Origin: Novosphingobium sp.
Lineage (GTDB): Bacteria > Pseudomonadota > Alphaproteobacteria > Sphingomonadales > Sphingomonadaceae
NCBI GenBank assembly: GCA_004211435.1
Contig: SECS01000006.1
Coordinates: 1 to 62,208, forward strand
Reading direction: 5' to 3'
DNA length: 62,208 nt
Of the stretch, positions 25,305-33,879 are shown piece by piece. Each line of letters begins with the position of its first letter. Positions within the stretch are counted from its first letter, which is position 1. The translations under genes were made by a program, and so were the position numbers. The notes beneath the pieces were generated by a model. That model made no database searches, had not been told where the DNA came from, and was given only the letters and a program-made list of their open reading frames with translations.

Positions 25305-25918
25305 TTGTCGGGATGGGCGCAGATGAAGGCCGGCAGTTCGAGGCAGGCGCTCTCGATGCGGTGCATCCAGGGCATTGCCGACAAGTCGAAACCGAAGCGC
25401 CGTGCATTGTAGAGCTGCGGGATCAGCACGCATTCGAACAATCCCGGCGCCTCACCGAGGAAGTCGCCGACGCCGAGTTCGGCGAGCCGCGCCTCGACCC
25501 CGCCGAGAGTCTTGGCCAGCCAGTGGTGATACCAGCGGCGCACGCCCTCCTGGTCCTGGCCAAATTCGGTCTCCAGGTACTTGAGAACCGGCGAATTCAG
25601 CGGCCCATGCAGTTCGGTGGCGATGGCATAGGCGAGCTCGCGCACGGCGAAGCGCCGGTCGGCATCGCCGGGCAGGAAGGCCGGCTCGGGATAGCGCTCG
25701 TCGAGCCATTCGAGGATCGGCATAGACTGGGCATAGACGCGCCCGTCGACCTCGAGCGCGGGCACGCCGGCATAGGGGTTCTTTCCGCGATAGACGTCCT
25801 GCCGCTGTTCGCCGGCGACGATGTCGACCGGTACGATTTCGTAATCGAGGCCCTTGAGATTCAGACCGATGCGAACGCGATAGCTCGTCGAACTGCGGAA
25901 ATAGGCGTGAAGGCGCAC
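25286..25918 (-). CDS. maiA: Maleylacetoacetate isomerase (zeta-class GST)
   Basis: 210-residue glutathione-S-transferase-fold enzyme. The N-terminal RLHAYFRSSTSYRVRIGLNL carries the SSxxxxRVRI active-site motif of zeta-class maleylacetoacetate/maleylpyruvate isomerases, followed by NPYAGVPALEVDG and QSMPILEWLDERYP (glutathione-binding region). The GTG at 25918 has AGGAGA five bases before it, so it is preferred over a longer frame that runs toward cobA. The enzyme normally acts in tyrosine/homogentisate or gentisate breakdown, but no fumarylacetoacetase or homogentisate dioxygenase gene is adjacent, so the pathway is uncertain. Confidence 0.88.
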   Translation of the reverse strand: MRLHAYFRSSTSYRVRIGLNLKGLDYEIVPVDIVAGEQRQDVYRGKNPYAGVPALEVDGRVYAQSMPILEWLDERYPEPAFLPGDADRRFAVRELAYAIATELHGPLNSPVLKYLETEFGQDQEGVRRWYHHWLAKTLGGVEARLAELGVGDFLGEAPGLFECVLIPQLYNARRFGFDLSAMPWMHRIESACLELPAFICAHPDNQPDVR

Positions 25919-25946
25919 CGGCTTCTCCTGGCGGAAGATGCCACGA

Positions 25947-26729
25947 TCATGCCAGCGTTCGGGCGGCTCCCGCAAGCGTCTGGGCCTCACCCGCGACCGC
26001 GAGCGCCTGGCCGACCAGGATCAGCGCCGGCCCGTCGCCGAGCGCCGCCTTGGCCGAGAGCCCGAGCAGATCGAGCCGCGTGAGCAGCACCGACTGGCTG
26101 GGCAGGCTGGCGTTCTCGACCAGCGCCACCGGGGTATCGCCGCGCAGGCCGGCGGTCATCAGATTGCGCGAGACCTCGCCCGCCGCGGCCTTACCCATGT
26201 AGATCGCCAGGGTCGCCTCGGGATCGGCGAGGCTGGACCAGTCGAGCGACAGGTCCTCGCCGGCACGCGCATGGGCCGTAACGAACGTCAGCTTGCGTGC
26301 GAGCCCGCGCAGGGTCAGCGAAGCGCCGATCCCCGCAGCCGCCGCGCTCGCCGCGGTGACACCAGGACAGATACGCACGGGCACGCCGGCGGCGCGGCAG
26401 GCATCGAGTTCCTCGGTGGCACGGCCGAAGATCGAGGGATCGCCGCCCTTGAGCCGCACCACGCGCTCACCGGCGAGCGCGGCTTCGACAATCAGCGCGT
26501 CGATCGTCTTCTGGTCCTTCGAATGGCGGCCCGAGCGCTTGCCAACGTGGACCAGCCGCGTACCGGGCCTTGCGAGGTCGAGCACTTCGGGACCGACGAG
26601 GGCATCGTAGAACACGACCGAAGCCTCGCCGATCAACCGCTCGGCCTTGCGCGTGAGCAGTTCGGGGTCGCCGGGTCCAGCGCCGACCAGCCAGACTTCA
26701 CCCGCTGCGATGGGGGTCGGTTCACGCAT
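25947..26729 (-). CDS. cobA: Uroporphyrinogen-III C-methyltransferase (siroheme synthesis)
   Basis: 260-residue SAM-dependent methyltransferase that makes precorrin-2 from uroporphyrinogen III. Motifs are VWLVGAGPGDPELLTRKAERL (residues 12-32), VGKRSGRHS, and VRLKGGDPSIFGRATEEL with the GGDP loop. Precorrin-2 leads to siroheme, the cofactor of the nitrite reductase NirB encoded in the same unit. The start overlaps the nasA 3' end by eight bases, making it the last gene of nirB-nirD-nasA-cobA. It lacks the dehydrogenase/ferrochelatase half of CysG, so those steps need another gene. Confidence 0.94.
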   Translation of the reverse strand: MREPTPIAAGEVWLVGAGPGDPELLTRKAERLIGEASVVFYDALVGPEVLDLARPGTRLVHVGKRSGRHSKDQKTIDALIVEAALAGERVVRLKGGDPSIFGRATEELDACRAAGVPVRICPGVTAASAAAAGIGASLTLRGLARKLTFVTAHARAGEDLSLDWSSLADPEATLAIYMGKAAAGEVSRNLMTAGLRGDTPVALVENASLPSQSVLLTRLDLLGLSAKAALGDGPALILVGQALAVAGEAQTLAGAARTLA

Positions 26730-29322
26730 GGGCGGCCTCCTTGGTTTCGCCGATCAGGCGCTGGATTGCTGGACGGCACGAGCCGCAATTTGTACCGGCC
26801 GAGAGCGCCTGGCCCACGGCTTCCACGGAGACGAGTCCTTGCGTCGCAACGGCTTCGATGATGGTCTTCATGCCGACGTCGAAGCAGACGCAGACGATCG
26901 GGCCGCGATCGGCCTGCGGCGTGGCGGGGCGGCCGGCGAGCAGTTCGATCGCCGAAGCCATGCCCGCGGCCGAGAGCTGCGCGATCAGCCACTCGCGCGA
27001 GGGCGTGCGACCGCTACGGGTGATGAACAAAGCCGCGACGAGTTGGCCATCCTGCAGAACGGCGACGCGCAGGCCGCCGCGGGCCTGGTCGACCGTCTCG
27101 ATCCGCTCGCCCTTGGGCAGCACGGCCTTGGCGAGCACCGAGGGATCGCCGTCGCCGGCGACTTCGACCAGCCAACCCGCGGCGACGCGGATCTTGGTGG
27201 CATAGGCGGCGGGGATCGCGTCGGGAACGTCGCGCGCGATCAGGAAGCCGCGCCATTCGGGCGCCAGCTTCTCGAGCCGCGCGGGCGTGGACTTGAAGCC
27301 CGGCTGCCCCGAGACCGGATCGACCAGCGACCGCGGCAGCAGGCCGGTACGCCCGCCGGTGGACTGGCGATCGGTCCAGTGAATCGGCGTGAACACCTCG
27401 CCGCGGCGCTGTCCCTCGGACAGCAGTGCACGGAACACCGAGTCGCCGGCCGGGGTCGAGACCTGGACGAGATCGTCGGCAGCGATGCCCCGTTCGTCCG
27501 CGTCGGCGGGGTGGATCTCGACCAGCGGCTCACGGCGGTGCTGCGAGAGCTTGGGGGAAAGGCCGGTGCGCGTCATCGTGTGCCACTGGTCGCGATAGCG
27601 GCCGGTGTTGAGCGTCATCGGGAACTTCGCCAGCGGCGCGTCGAGCACCATCTGCTCGACCGGAACGAGCCGCGCCTTGCCGTCCGGCGTGGAGAAGCGG
27701 CCATCGGCAAAGGGCACGCCCCCCCAGCGGAACGGCTCCATGGCGTCATAGGCGGGGTTCGAGATCGCGGCGTGATAGCCGATGTCGAACAGCCGCTTGC
27801 CGCCGTTCTGATAGGTCGAAAGGCGCGCGTGCTCGCGATAGATGTCGGCCGGGCAGTCATAGGCGAAATGCTCGGTCCAGCCCATTGCCTGGGCGACCTG
27901 GGTCATGATCCACCAATCGGGCTTGGCCTCGCCGGCGAGCGGGAACAGCGCGCGCTGGCGGCTGATCAGGCGCTCGGAATTGGTGACCGTGCCGTCCTTT
28001 TCACCCCAGCCGGCCGCAGGCAGCTTCACATGGGCGAAGCGGGCCGTGTCGGTATCGGCGATGCAGTCGGACACGACGACGAAGGGACAGGTCGCCAGCG
28101 CCTCTCGCACCAGCCCGGCATCGGGCAAGGAGACCGCGGGGTTGGTCGCCATGATCCAGATCGCCTTGACCCGCCCTTCGCGGACCTGGCGAAACAGGTC
28201 GACCGCCTTGAGCCCGGGCTTGCTCGCCATGCGCGGCGCGGCCCAGAAGCGGCGGACGGTCTCGACGTTTTCGGGCGCGAAATCCATGTGCGCGGCGAGA
28301 GTCGAGGCGAGCCCGCCGACCTCGCGCCCACCCATGGCGTTGGGCTGGCCGGTGATCGAGAACGGCGCCGCGCCGGGCTTGCCAATGCGGCCGGTGGCGA
28401 GGTGCAGGTTGAGGATCGCATTGACCTGGTCGGTGCCGCGGACCGACTGGTTGATCCCCTGGCTGAACAGCGTGATCGTGCGCGGATTGGCGGCGAACAG
28501 TTCGTAGAAGGCGAGCAGGTCGGCCGGCGGCAGGTCGCAAGCGGCAGCGGTCGACCAGAGGTCGCTGCCCTCTCCCAGCGCGTCCCAGAAGCCGTCGGGC
28601 GTGTTTACGCAGTCTTCGAGATAGCCCGCGTCGAGCAGGCCCTTGTCGCGGCAGTGTGCGAGCAGGCCGTTCATCAGTGCGACGTCGCTGCCGGGACGAA
28701 GCGGCAGGTGCAGGTCCGCGTCCTCGCAGGTTTCGGTTCGGCGCGGATCGATGACAACGATCTTGGTCCCGCGCGAGGCGCGCGCCGCCATGATCCGTTG
28801 GTAGACGATCGGATGGCACCAGGCCGTGTTGGAGCCGACGAGCACGATCAGATCGGCCTCGTCGAAATCGGCATAGGTCGCGGGCACGACGTCCTCGCCG
28901 AAGGCGCGGATGTGGCCGGCAACCGCGCTCGACATGCAAAGCCGCGAATTGGTATCGATGTTGCCGCTGCCGATGAAGCCCTTCATCAGCTTGTTGGCGA
29001 CGTAGTAGTCCTCGGTCAGCAACTGGCCCGAGACGTAGAAGGCGACGCTGTCCGGTCCATGGCGCGCGATCGTATCGGTGAAGCGCTTGGCGACCCGATC
29101 GATCGCCTTGTCCCAGGAGACGCGCTTGCCGCCGGCTTCTGGGTAGAGCAGCCGGCCTTCGAGGCTGACCGTCTCCCCCAGATGCGTGCCCTTCGAGCAG
29201 AGCTTGCCGGCATTCGCCGGATGCTCGGCATCGCCCTTGATCGCGACCTCGCGCCCCGTCACCTCGGCGCGGATGCCGCAGCCGACACCGCAATAGGCGC
29301 AGGTGGTGCGGATCTCGCGCAT
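26722..29322 (-). CDS. nasA: Assimilatory nitrate reductase catalytic subunit
   Basis: 866-residue molybdopterin oxidoreductase that reduces nitrate to nitrite in the cytoplasm. The N-terminal Cys motif CAYCGVGC (from residue 8), with a further Cys in GKLCSKG, holds a [4Fe-4S] cluster. The central region carries the molybdopterin domains (VAFYVSGQLLTEDYYVANKL, IDTNSRLCMSS) and ends in a molydop-binding domain. A C-terminal BFD-like [2Fe-2S] domain follows (CVCFDVGM and GTNCGSCRP), as in Klebsiella-type NasA. The gene starts four bases from the end of nirD. No separate NasC-type electron-transfer gene is visible in the window. Confidence 0.96.
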   Translation of the reverse strand: MREIRTTCAYCGVGCGIRAEVTGREVAIKGDAEHPANAGKLCSKGTHLGETVSLEGRLLYPEAGGKRVSWDKAIDRVAKRFTDTIARHGPDSVAFYVSGQLLTEDYYVANKLMKGFIGSGNIDTNSRLCMSSAVAGHIRAFGEDVVPATYADFDEADLIVLVGSNTAWCHPIVYQRIMAARASRGTKIVVIDPRRTETCEDADLHLPLRPGSDVALMNGLLAHCRDKGLLDAGYLEDCVNTPDGFWDALGEGSDLWSTAAACDLPPADLLAFYELFAANPRTITLFSQGINQSVRGTDQVNAILNLHLATGRIGKPGAAPFSITGQPNAMGGREVGGLASTLAAHMDFAPENVETVRRFWAAPRMASKPGLKAVDLFRQVREGRVKAIWIMATNPAVSLPDAGLVREALATCPFVVVSDCIADTDTARFAHVKLPAAGWGEKDGTVTNSERLISRQRALFPLAGEAKPDWWIMTQVAQAMGWTEHFAYDCPADIYREHARLSTYQNGGKRLFDIGYHAAISNPAYDAMEPFRWGGVPFADGRFSTPDGKARLVPVEQMVLDAPLAKFPMTLNTGRYRDQWHTMTRTGLSPKLSQHRREPLVEIHPADADERGIAADDLVQVSTPAGDSVFRALLSEGQRRGEVFTPIHWTDRQSTGGRTGLLPRSLVDPVSGQPGFKSTPARLEKLAPEWRGFLIARDVPDAIPAAYATKIRVAAGWLVEVAGDGDPSVLAKAVLPKGERIETVDQARGGLRVAVLQDGQLVAALFITRSGRTPSREWLIAQLSAAGMASAIELLAGRPATPQADRGPIVCVCFDVGMKTIIEAVATQGLVSVEAVGQALSAGTNCGSCRPAIQRLIGETKEAAHA

Positions 29323-29326
29323 CGGG

Positions 29327-29683
29327 TCAGGCCGCCTTCGCCACGGCCGCGCGCTTGGCGACGACGGCCTCGCGCAGCAGGTAGATCCGGCCCGCGTCCA
29401 CGCGCAGCGGGATCGTCGGCACGCAGCCTTCGTCGTCGCCGAGCGCCTCGCCGGTCTTGAGCGAGATGTTCCAGTTGTGCAGCGGGCAGGTCACGACATT
29501 GCCGTGGACGATCCCTTGGCTCAGCGGGCCCTGCTTATGCGGGCACTTGTTCACGAGCGCATAGAACTGGTTGTCCATCGTGTGAAACACCGCGATCTCT
29601 TCGCCGCCGCGCACCGGCAGGGTGCGGGCGTTGCCCGGGGCGATCTGGTCCGTCGGACCGATATCGAGCCAGTCTCCGATCAT
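29327..29683 (-). CDS. nirD: Nitrite reductase (NADH) small subunit, Rieske-type
   Basis: 118-residue Rieske-like [2Fe-2S] protein, partner of NirB. Cluster-site motifs are NKCPHKQGPLSQG and TCPLHNWNI, followed by the usual GCVPTIPLRVDAGRIYL C-terminal strand. The ATG at 29683 overlaps the nirB stop by four bases, and nasA starts four bases beyond the stop. The same frame is open for a long way upstream inside nirB, but this coupling and the standard NirD length fix the start. The Ala-rich tail (VAKRAAVAKAA) is a small extension. Confidence 0.95.
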   Translation of the reverse strand: MIGDWLDIGPTDQIAPGNARTLPVRGGEEIAVFHTMDNQFYALVNKCPHKQGPLSQGIVHGNVVTCPLHNWNISLKTGEALGDDEGCVPTIPLRVDAGRIYLLREAVVAKRAAVAKAA

Positions 29684-32175
29684 TGTGCGAACTCCAGGGG
29701 CCGAACTTCGGCAAGATGTTGGTGCAGCTCGGAATCCTCGCCCGCGGCGCGCTTGGCCCAGGGATCGTCCTGCATGAACTGCTGCGAGTAGCGGAAGCGC
29801 GCGGCGAGCTTGGCGACGGCCTCGGGATCGTCGAACAGGCCCGCCTTGATGTGATCGAGCCCGACGCGTTCGATCCAGGGGGCGGTGCGCTCGAGATACC
29901 AGGCCTGCTCGCGATAGAGCTGGGTGAAGGCGGCGCAGACGTCCATCGCCTCCTCCTCGGTCGCGACCTTGGTGAGGAAATCGGTGGCACGGACCTTGAT
30001 GCCGCCGTTGCCGCCGACGTGGAGCTCGTAGCCCGAGTCGACGCAGACCACGCCGAAGTCCTTGATCGTTGCCTCGGCGCAATTGCGCGGGCAGCCCGAA
30101 ACCGCGATCTTGAACTTGTGCGGCATCCAGGAGCCCCAGGTCATCTGCTCGAGCTTGACGCCGAGTCCGGTCGAATCCTGGGTGCCGAAGCGGCACCATT
30201 CGGAGCCGACGCAGGTCTTCACCGTGCGCAGCGACTTGCCGTAGGCGTGGCCCGAGACCATGCCCGCGGCGTTGAGATCGGCCCAGACCGCGGGCAGGTC
30301 CTCCTTCTTGATGCCGAAGATGTCGAGCCGCTGGCCGCCGGTGACCTTGACCATCGGCGCGTTGAACTTCTCGACCACGTCGGCGATCGCGCGCAGCTCG
30401 CGCGGATTGGTCAGCCCGCCCCACATCCGCGGGACCACCGAATAGGTGCCGTCCTTCTGGATGTTGGCATGCATGCGCTCGTTGACGAACCGGCTCTTCT
30501 GATCGTCCTCGTATTCGCCGGGCCAGGCGCAGAGCAGGTAGTAGTTGAGCGCCGGACGGCACGAGGAACAGCCGTCGGGCGTGGTCCAGTGCAGTTCCTG
30601 CATCACCTGAGGTATCGCGCGCAGGTCCTTCTCGATGATCAGGCGGCGCACGTCGTCGTGGCTGAAACTCGTGCACTTGCAGACCGTCTTGGGGCCAGAC
30701 TGGATGTCGTCGCCCAAGGTGATCTTGAGCAGGCTCTCGACCAGGCCCGTGCACGAACCGCAGCTTGCCGAGGCCTTGCACTGCGAGCGGACGGCATCGA
30801 GGCTGCAGGCGCCGCCCTGGATGGTCTTGACCACGGTTCCCTTGGAGACGCCGTTGCAGCCGCAGATCTCGGCATCGTCCGAGAGGGCGGCAACGGCGGC
30901 ATTAGGGTCCGCGAGGGCGCCTCCGCCGGACGCGAAAGCCTGGCCGAAGATCAGCGCGTCGCGGATGTCCGAGACGTCCTCACCCTTCTTGAGCAGGTCG
31001 AAATACCAGGAGCCGTCAGCGGTATCGCCGTAGAGCACGGCACCGACTAGCTTGTTGTCCTTGACGATGACGCGCTTGTAGACGCCGCGCGAGGCGTCGC
31101 GCATGACGATGTCCTCGGCGCCATCGCCGCCCGAGAAATCACCGGCAGAGAACAGGTCGATGCCCGAGACCTTGAGCTTGGTCGAGGTGACCGAGCCGAG
31201 GTAGCCGGTCGGCGCATCGGTGGCGTGATCGGCCAGCGCGCGGCACATGTCCCAGAGCGGCGCGACGAGGCCGTAGCAGGTGCCGCGGTGCTGGACGCAT
31301 TCGCCCACGGCCATGATCGCCGGGTCCGAAGTGACCATGTGGTCGTCGACCATGATGCCGCGCTCGACTTCGAGCCCGGCCGACTTGGCCAGCGCCGTCG
31401 CGGGACGGATGCCGACTGCCATGACGACGATGTCGGCGGGGATCTCGCGGCCGTCCTTGAGCTTCACGCCGGCGACGTGACCGTCCTTTTCCATGATTTC
31501 GGCCGTGTCGGCGCCGGTGAGGATGACCTGGCCGCGGCTTTCGAGCTCGGTCTTGAGGAGGTAGCCGGCGGCTTCGTCGAGCTGGCGCTCCATCAGGGTC
31601 GGCATCAGGTGGATGACCGTGACCGACATGCCGCGCAGGTTGAGACCGTGCGCGGCTTCGAGGCCGAGCAGACCGCCGCCGATCACGACGGCGGAACCGC
31701 CCTTCTCCGCCGCGGCGAGCATCTTGTCGACGTCGTCGAGGTCGCGGAAGGTGACGACGCCGGGCAGCTTGTGGCCCGGGACGGGAATGATGAAGGGATC
31801 GGAGCCCGTGGCGATCAGCAGGCGATCGTACGGTTCGACGCGGCCTGAGCGGGCGATGACGGTCTGCGTCGCACGGTCGATCTGGTCGACCGGGTCGCCC
31901 GAGATCAGGTCGATGCCGTTCTCTTCGTACCATTCGGCCGTGTTGATGACGATGTCGTCGAAGGCCTTCTCGCCCGCGAGCACCGGCGAGAGCATGATGC
32001 GGTTGTAGTTCACCCGCGGCTCGGCGCCGAAGATCGCGATCGAGTAGCGGCCCGGATCGCGCGCGAGGATTTCCTCGACCGCACGGCAGCCGGCCATCCC
32101 GTTGCCGATCACGACCAGGCGTTCGCGGGTGCCGCTACCGGGGTTGTCGTTTCCGAAGGTCATCGGCGCATTCAC
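29680..32175 (-). CDS. nirB: Nitrite reductase (NADH) large subunit
   Basis: 831-residue cytoplasmic enzyme that reduces nitrite to ammonium with NADH. Domains in order: FAD/NAD-binding (VVIGNGMAGCRAVEEIL near the start, a second dinucleotide fold at GSAVVIGGGLLGLEAAHGL), two BFD-like [2Fe-2S] segments (EICGCNGVSKGTVV, CKCTSFSHDDV) and a siroheme/[4Fe-4S] domain with cysteines in CVGSEWCRFG and GCPRNCAEA. The start is a GTG at 32175 with GGAG six bases upstream; an in-frame ATG is at 32163. It is the first gene of nirB-nirD-nasA-cobA and is preceded by an antiterminator-type leader. Confidence 0.96.
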   Translation of the reverse strand: MNAPMTFGNDNPGSGTRERLVVIGNGMAGCRAVEEILARDPGRYSIAIFGAEPRVNYNRIMLSPVLAGEKAFDDIVINTAEWYEENGIDLISGDPVDQIDRATQTVIARSGRVEPYDRLLIATGSDPFIIPVPGHKLPGVVTFRDLDDVDKMLAAAEKGGSAVVIGGGLLGLEAAHGLNLRGMSVTVIHLMPTLMERQLDEAAGYLLKTELESRGQVILTGADTAEIMEKDGHVAGVKLKDGREIPADIVVMAVGIRPATALAKSAGLEVERGIMVDDHMVTSDPAIMAVGECVQHRGTCYGLVAPLWDMCRALADHATDAPTGYLGSVTSTKLKVSGIDLFSAGDFSGGDGAEDIVMRDASRGVYKRVIVKDNKLVGAVLYGDTADGSWYFDLLKKGEDVSDIRDALIFGQAFASGGGALADPNAAVAALSDDAEICGCNGVSKGTVVKTIQGGACSLDAVRSQCKASASCGSCTGLVESLLKITLGDDIQSGPKTVCKCTSFSHDDVRRLIIEKDLRAIPQVMQELHWTTPDGCSSCRPALNYYLLCAWPGEYEDDQKSRFVNERMHANIQKDGTYSVVPRMWGGLTNPRELRAIADVVEKFNAPMVKVTGGQRLDIFGIKKEDLPAVWADLNAAGMVSGHAYGKSLRTVKTCVGSEWCRFGTQDSTGLGVKLEQMTWGSWMPHKFKIAVSGCPRNCAEATIKDFGVVCVDSGYELHVGGNGGIKVRATDFLTKVATEEEAMDVCAAFTQLYREQAWYLERTAPWIERVGLDHIKAGLFDDPEAVAKLAARFRYSQQFMQDDPWAKRAAGEDSELHQHLAEVRPLEFAQ

Positions 32176-32380
32176 GTCAGGTCTCCGTACCGAACGCGCA
32201 CAACGAAAAAGCCGCCTCGAATCGATCCTTTTGGGATCATTCGGGCGGCTCCGTTGCCACGCGTTGTCTAATGAAAAGCGGCTGCGCTGGTCCGCCCGAC
32301 GTTGGGCGGCGCTATCTCGCTTGCCCTCTGTCTAACCGATTCTGCGCGCCGGGAGCAAGTCTTTTTTGCAGTGCAGCAAT
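32176..32380 (-). promoter_or_regulatory. NasT (ANTAR)-type antiterminator leader of nirBD-nasA-cobA
   Basis: Read on the minus strand toward nirB, the region contains in order a TTGCA-N-TGCA palindrome (32366-32379), the block AATCGGTTAG (32332-32341), a hairpin CCGCCC-AACGTC-GGGCGG (32292-32309) and an intrinsic terminator (32206-32249). The six-base loop AACGTC has A at position 1 and G at position 4, the signature of ANTAR-protein RNA targets. A second leader with the same elements lies at 36997-37183. With nasT in the locus, nitrate-induced antitermination is a strong inference. The second hairpin of the canonical two-hairpin ANTAR site was not resolved by eye. Confidence 0.8.
32206..32249 (-). 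terminator. Leader terminator upstream of nirB
   Basis: Long stem with GCCGCC (32211-32216) pairing GGCGGC (32244-32249) and inner pairs around a TTTT loop, followed on the minus strand by five T residues (32206-32210). It lies 31 bases before the nirB start, so it must be read through for expression. Confidence 0.9.
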
Positions 32381-32393
32381 TTCGTCCGGTTAT

Positions 32394-32449
32394 GGGGAGA
32401 GAAACCAAGCCACGGAGCGGCCAGTCTCCCTCCCCTTCCTGGGGAGGAA
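32394..32449. repeat. Imperfect inverted repeat at the 3' end of the porin gene
   Basis: TGGGGAGAGAAACCA at the left is roughly complementary to CCAGTCTCCCTCCCC at the right, followed by a small hairpin CTCCCC-TTCCT-GGGGAG. The right edge touches the TAG stop of the porin gene, just as the 2319-2455 element touches the P450 stop, and both edges read GGGGAGGAA. Probably a degenerate member of the same palindromic family; it could also end porin transcription. Confidence 0.5.
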
Positions 32450-33772
32450 CTAGAAAGACACCTCGGCCTGGAGCCAGAATTTCTCGGTATCCTGGTCGCC
32501 GGCGAAATCGGCAGCGCCGTGGCGCTTGTAATTGGCATATTTGGCCAGGACGGCGACTTGGCCGAGCTTGAAGCCCAGCGAGGCGTTCCATTCGTCGCCA
32601 AAATCGAGCCCGCCGACGTCGCTGTCGAAATTGTGCCAGATCACCGCGGCGTTGAGTCCGGGCAGCGCCTTGATCCCGTCGAACTTGTAGGCGGCGCCCA
32701 CGTAAGTGTCGCGCAGGCCCTTGGCCGGGGTCGTCAGGAACAGATCGGCCCAGCCGTTGAACTTGTGCAGGGTCGCCATCGGCATCTGCACCGCGCGGCT
32801 GGCGCCCGCGGCGGCAGCGCGGTCGCTGCCGAGTTCTTCGTAGCCGGCGGTCAAGGTCAGCTTGTCGATCGCCAGGCCGCCCTCGCCGGCGATGTAGTCG
32901 GCCGCATAGGCGACGGGGTTGCTGCCGTAATCGCTCTGCCGGGCATAGGAGGCCATGAGATTGAGCTTCAGCTCGGGTGCGATCGGGAACGAGCCCGTCG
33001 CCTTGCCGCCGTAGGACTGCGACGAGTTGGCGCGGAAGAACGCGGGGTCGTAGTCGAGCAGATAGGCGAAGGCGCGCAGGTTGACCGGGCCGGCTTTGGC
33101 CGTGGCATTGAGGAAGACGAAATCGCCGTCGTAGTCCTGGCGCGGTCCGGCCCCGGGCGCGAAGTCGGCGGTGCGACCGGCGTCGATGCCGAAGATCGTG
33201 CGCTGGCTGATCGCATAGGTCGCGTCGACCGCGATCGGGCCAAGCTTGGCCTCGGCGCGCACCGCGTCGAAGGTCTGCTCGTTCTGTCGCCAGGCGACCG
33301 AGCCGACCCAGCGCTGGTCATCGATGTTGATTCGCTGACGGCCGAGCGTGAGCGTCGCCGCCTTGCTCTTGTACTGGATCTGCGCGCGGTTGAGGTCGAT
33401 GTTCTCGGGATCGGGGACCACCGAGAACTGCGGCCGCCGCTGGCGGACCGCAACGGCGAACGGAAACGCGTTATAGTCGGCACCGATTGCCAGGGTGCCC
33501 TCGCCCTCGACCAAGGCCGAAAAGCCCGAGGCATGCCTAAGTTCGACACCAGCGCGCAAGCGCAGGGTGACGGCATCGGCCTCGCCCGTGAACGTGGGCG
33601 TCGTTGGCTGGTCGACGTGTTCCCAGCGCAACCGCGCGTCGACGATCGGATCGAGCGTCAGGCCGTCTCCGACTTTCACCGGGTCACCGAATTTCGGTGC
33701 CGGAGCCGCAAGCGCAGGTTGCACAAGACCCAGCGGCGCCGCCAGCGCGGCCGCCGTTATGAACTTCCTCAT
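32450..33772 (-). CDS. Alginate-export-type outer membrane porin of the nitrate locus
   Basis: 440-residue outer-membrane beta-barrel. A signal peptide (MRKFITAAALAAPLGLVQPALAAP written in parts: MRKFITAAALAAP, cleavage near ALAAP) precedes alternating strands typical of the Alginate_exp porin family, with segments such as TLTLGRQRINIDDQRWVGS and a terminal strand ending in LQAEVSF. ATG 33772 is chosen because it begins the signal peptide; the frame is open further upstream without protein character. Its position between nirB and the NNP transporter on the same strand suggests that it admits nitrate to the periplasm (inference). A palindrome touches its stop codon. Confidence 0.85.
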   Translation of the reverse strand: MRKFITAAALAAPLGLVQPALAAPAPKFGDPVKVGDGLTLDPIVDARLRWEHVDQPTTPTFTGEADAVTLRLRAGVELRHASGFSALVEGEGTLAIGADYNAFPFAVAVRQRRPQFSVVPDPENIDLNRAQIQYKSKAATLTLGRQRINIDDQRWVGSVAWRQNEQTFDAVRAEAKLGPIAVDATYAISQRTIFGIDAGRTADFAPGAGPRQDYDGDFVFLNATAKAGPVNLRAFAYLLDYDPAFFRANSSQSYGGKATGSFPIAPELKLNLMASYARQSDYGSNPVAYAADYIAGEGGLAIDKLTLTAGYEELGSDRAAAAGASRAVQMPMATLHKFNGWADLFLTTPAKGLRDTYVGAAYKFDGIKALPGLNAAVIWHNFDSDVGGLDFGDEWNASLGFKLGQVAVLAKYANYKRHGAADFAGDQDTEKFWLQAEVSF

Positions 33773-33823
33773 GGTGTGATCCCTTCCTGACGGTTCTTTG
33801 CGCGTCAGGCTCCTCCCCCGCCG

Positions 33824-33851
33824 CGTCACCCTCGCTCTCACGAGGGTGACG
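33824..33851. repeat. Perfect 11-bp hairpin between transporter and porin genes
   Basis: CGTCACCCTCG and CGAGGGTGACG are exact reverse complements around a six-base loop (CTCTCA). No T-run follows on either side, so it looks more like a single REP-type hairpin than a terminator. The GGGTGACG end resembles the outer end of the 12670-12772 repeat. Confidence 0.6.
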
Positions 33852-33879
33852 GGCTCGTCTTTTGATAGGTCGTTCTTGC

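Noticed and set aside
26647..29460. 937-residue plus-strand open frame opposite nasA
   Set aside because: nasA on the minus strand carries all expected motifs; the plus frame is Arg/Gly/Asp-rich shadow sequence.
32370..32400. Sigma-54 promoter before the nirB leader
   Set aside because: TTGCA-like sequence is present, but the GG-N10-GC spacing does not fit at either leader.
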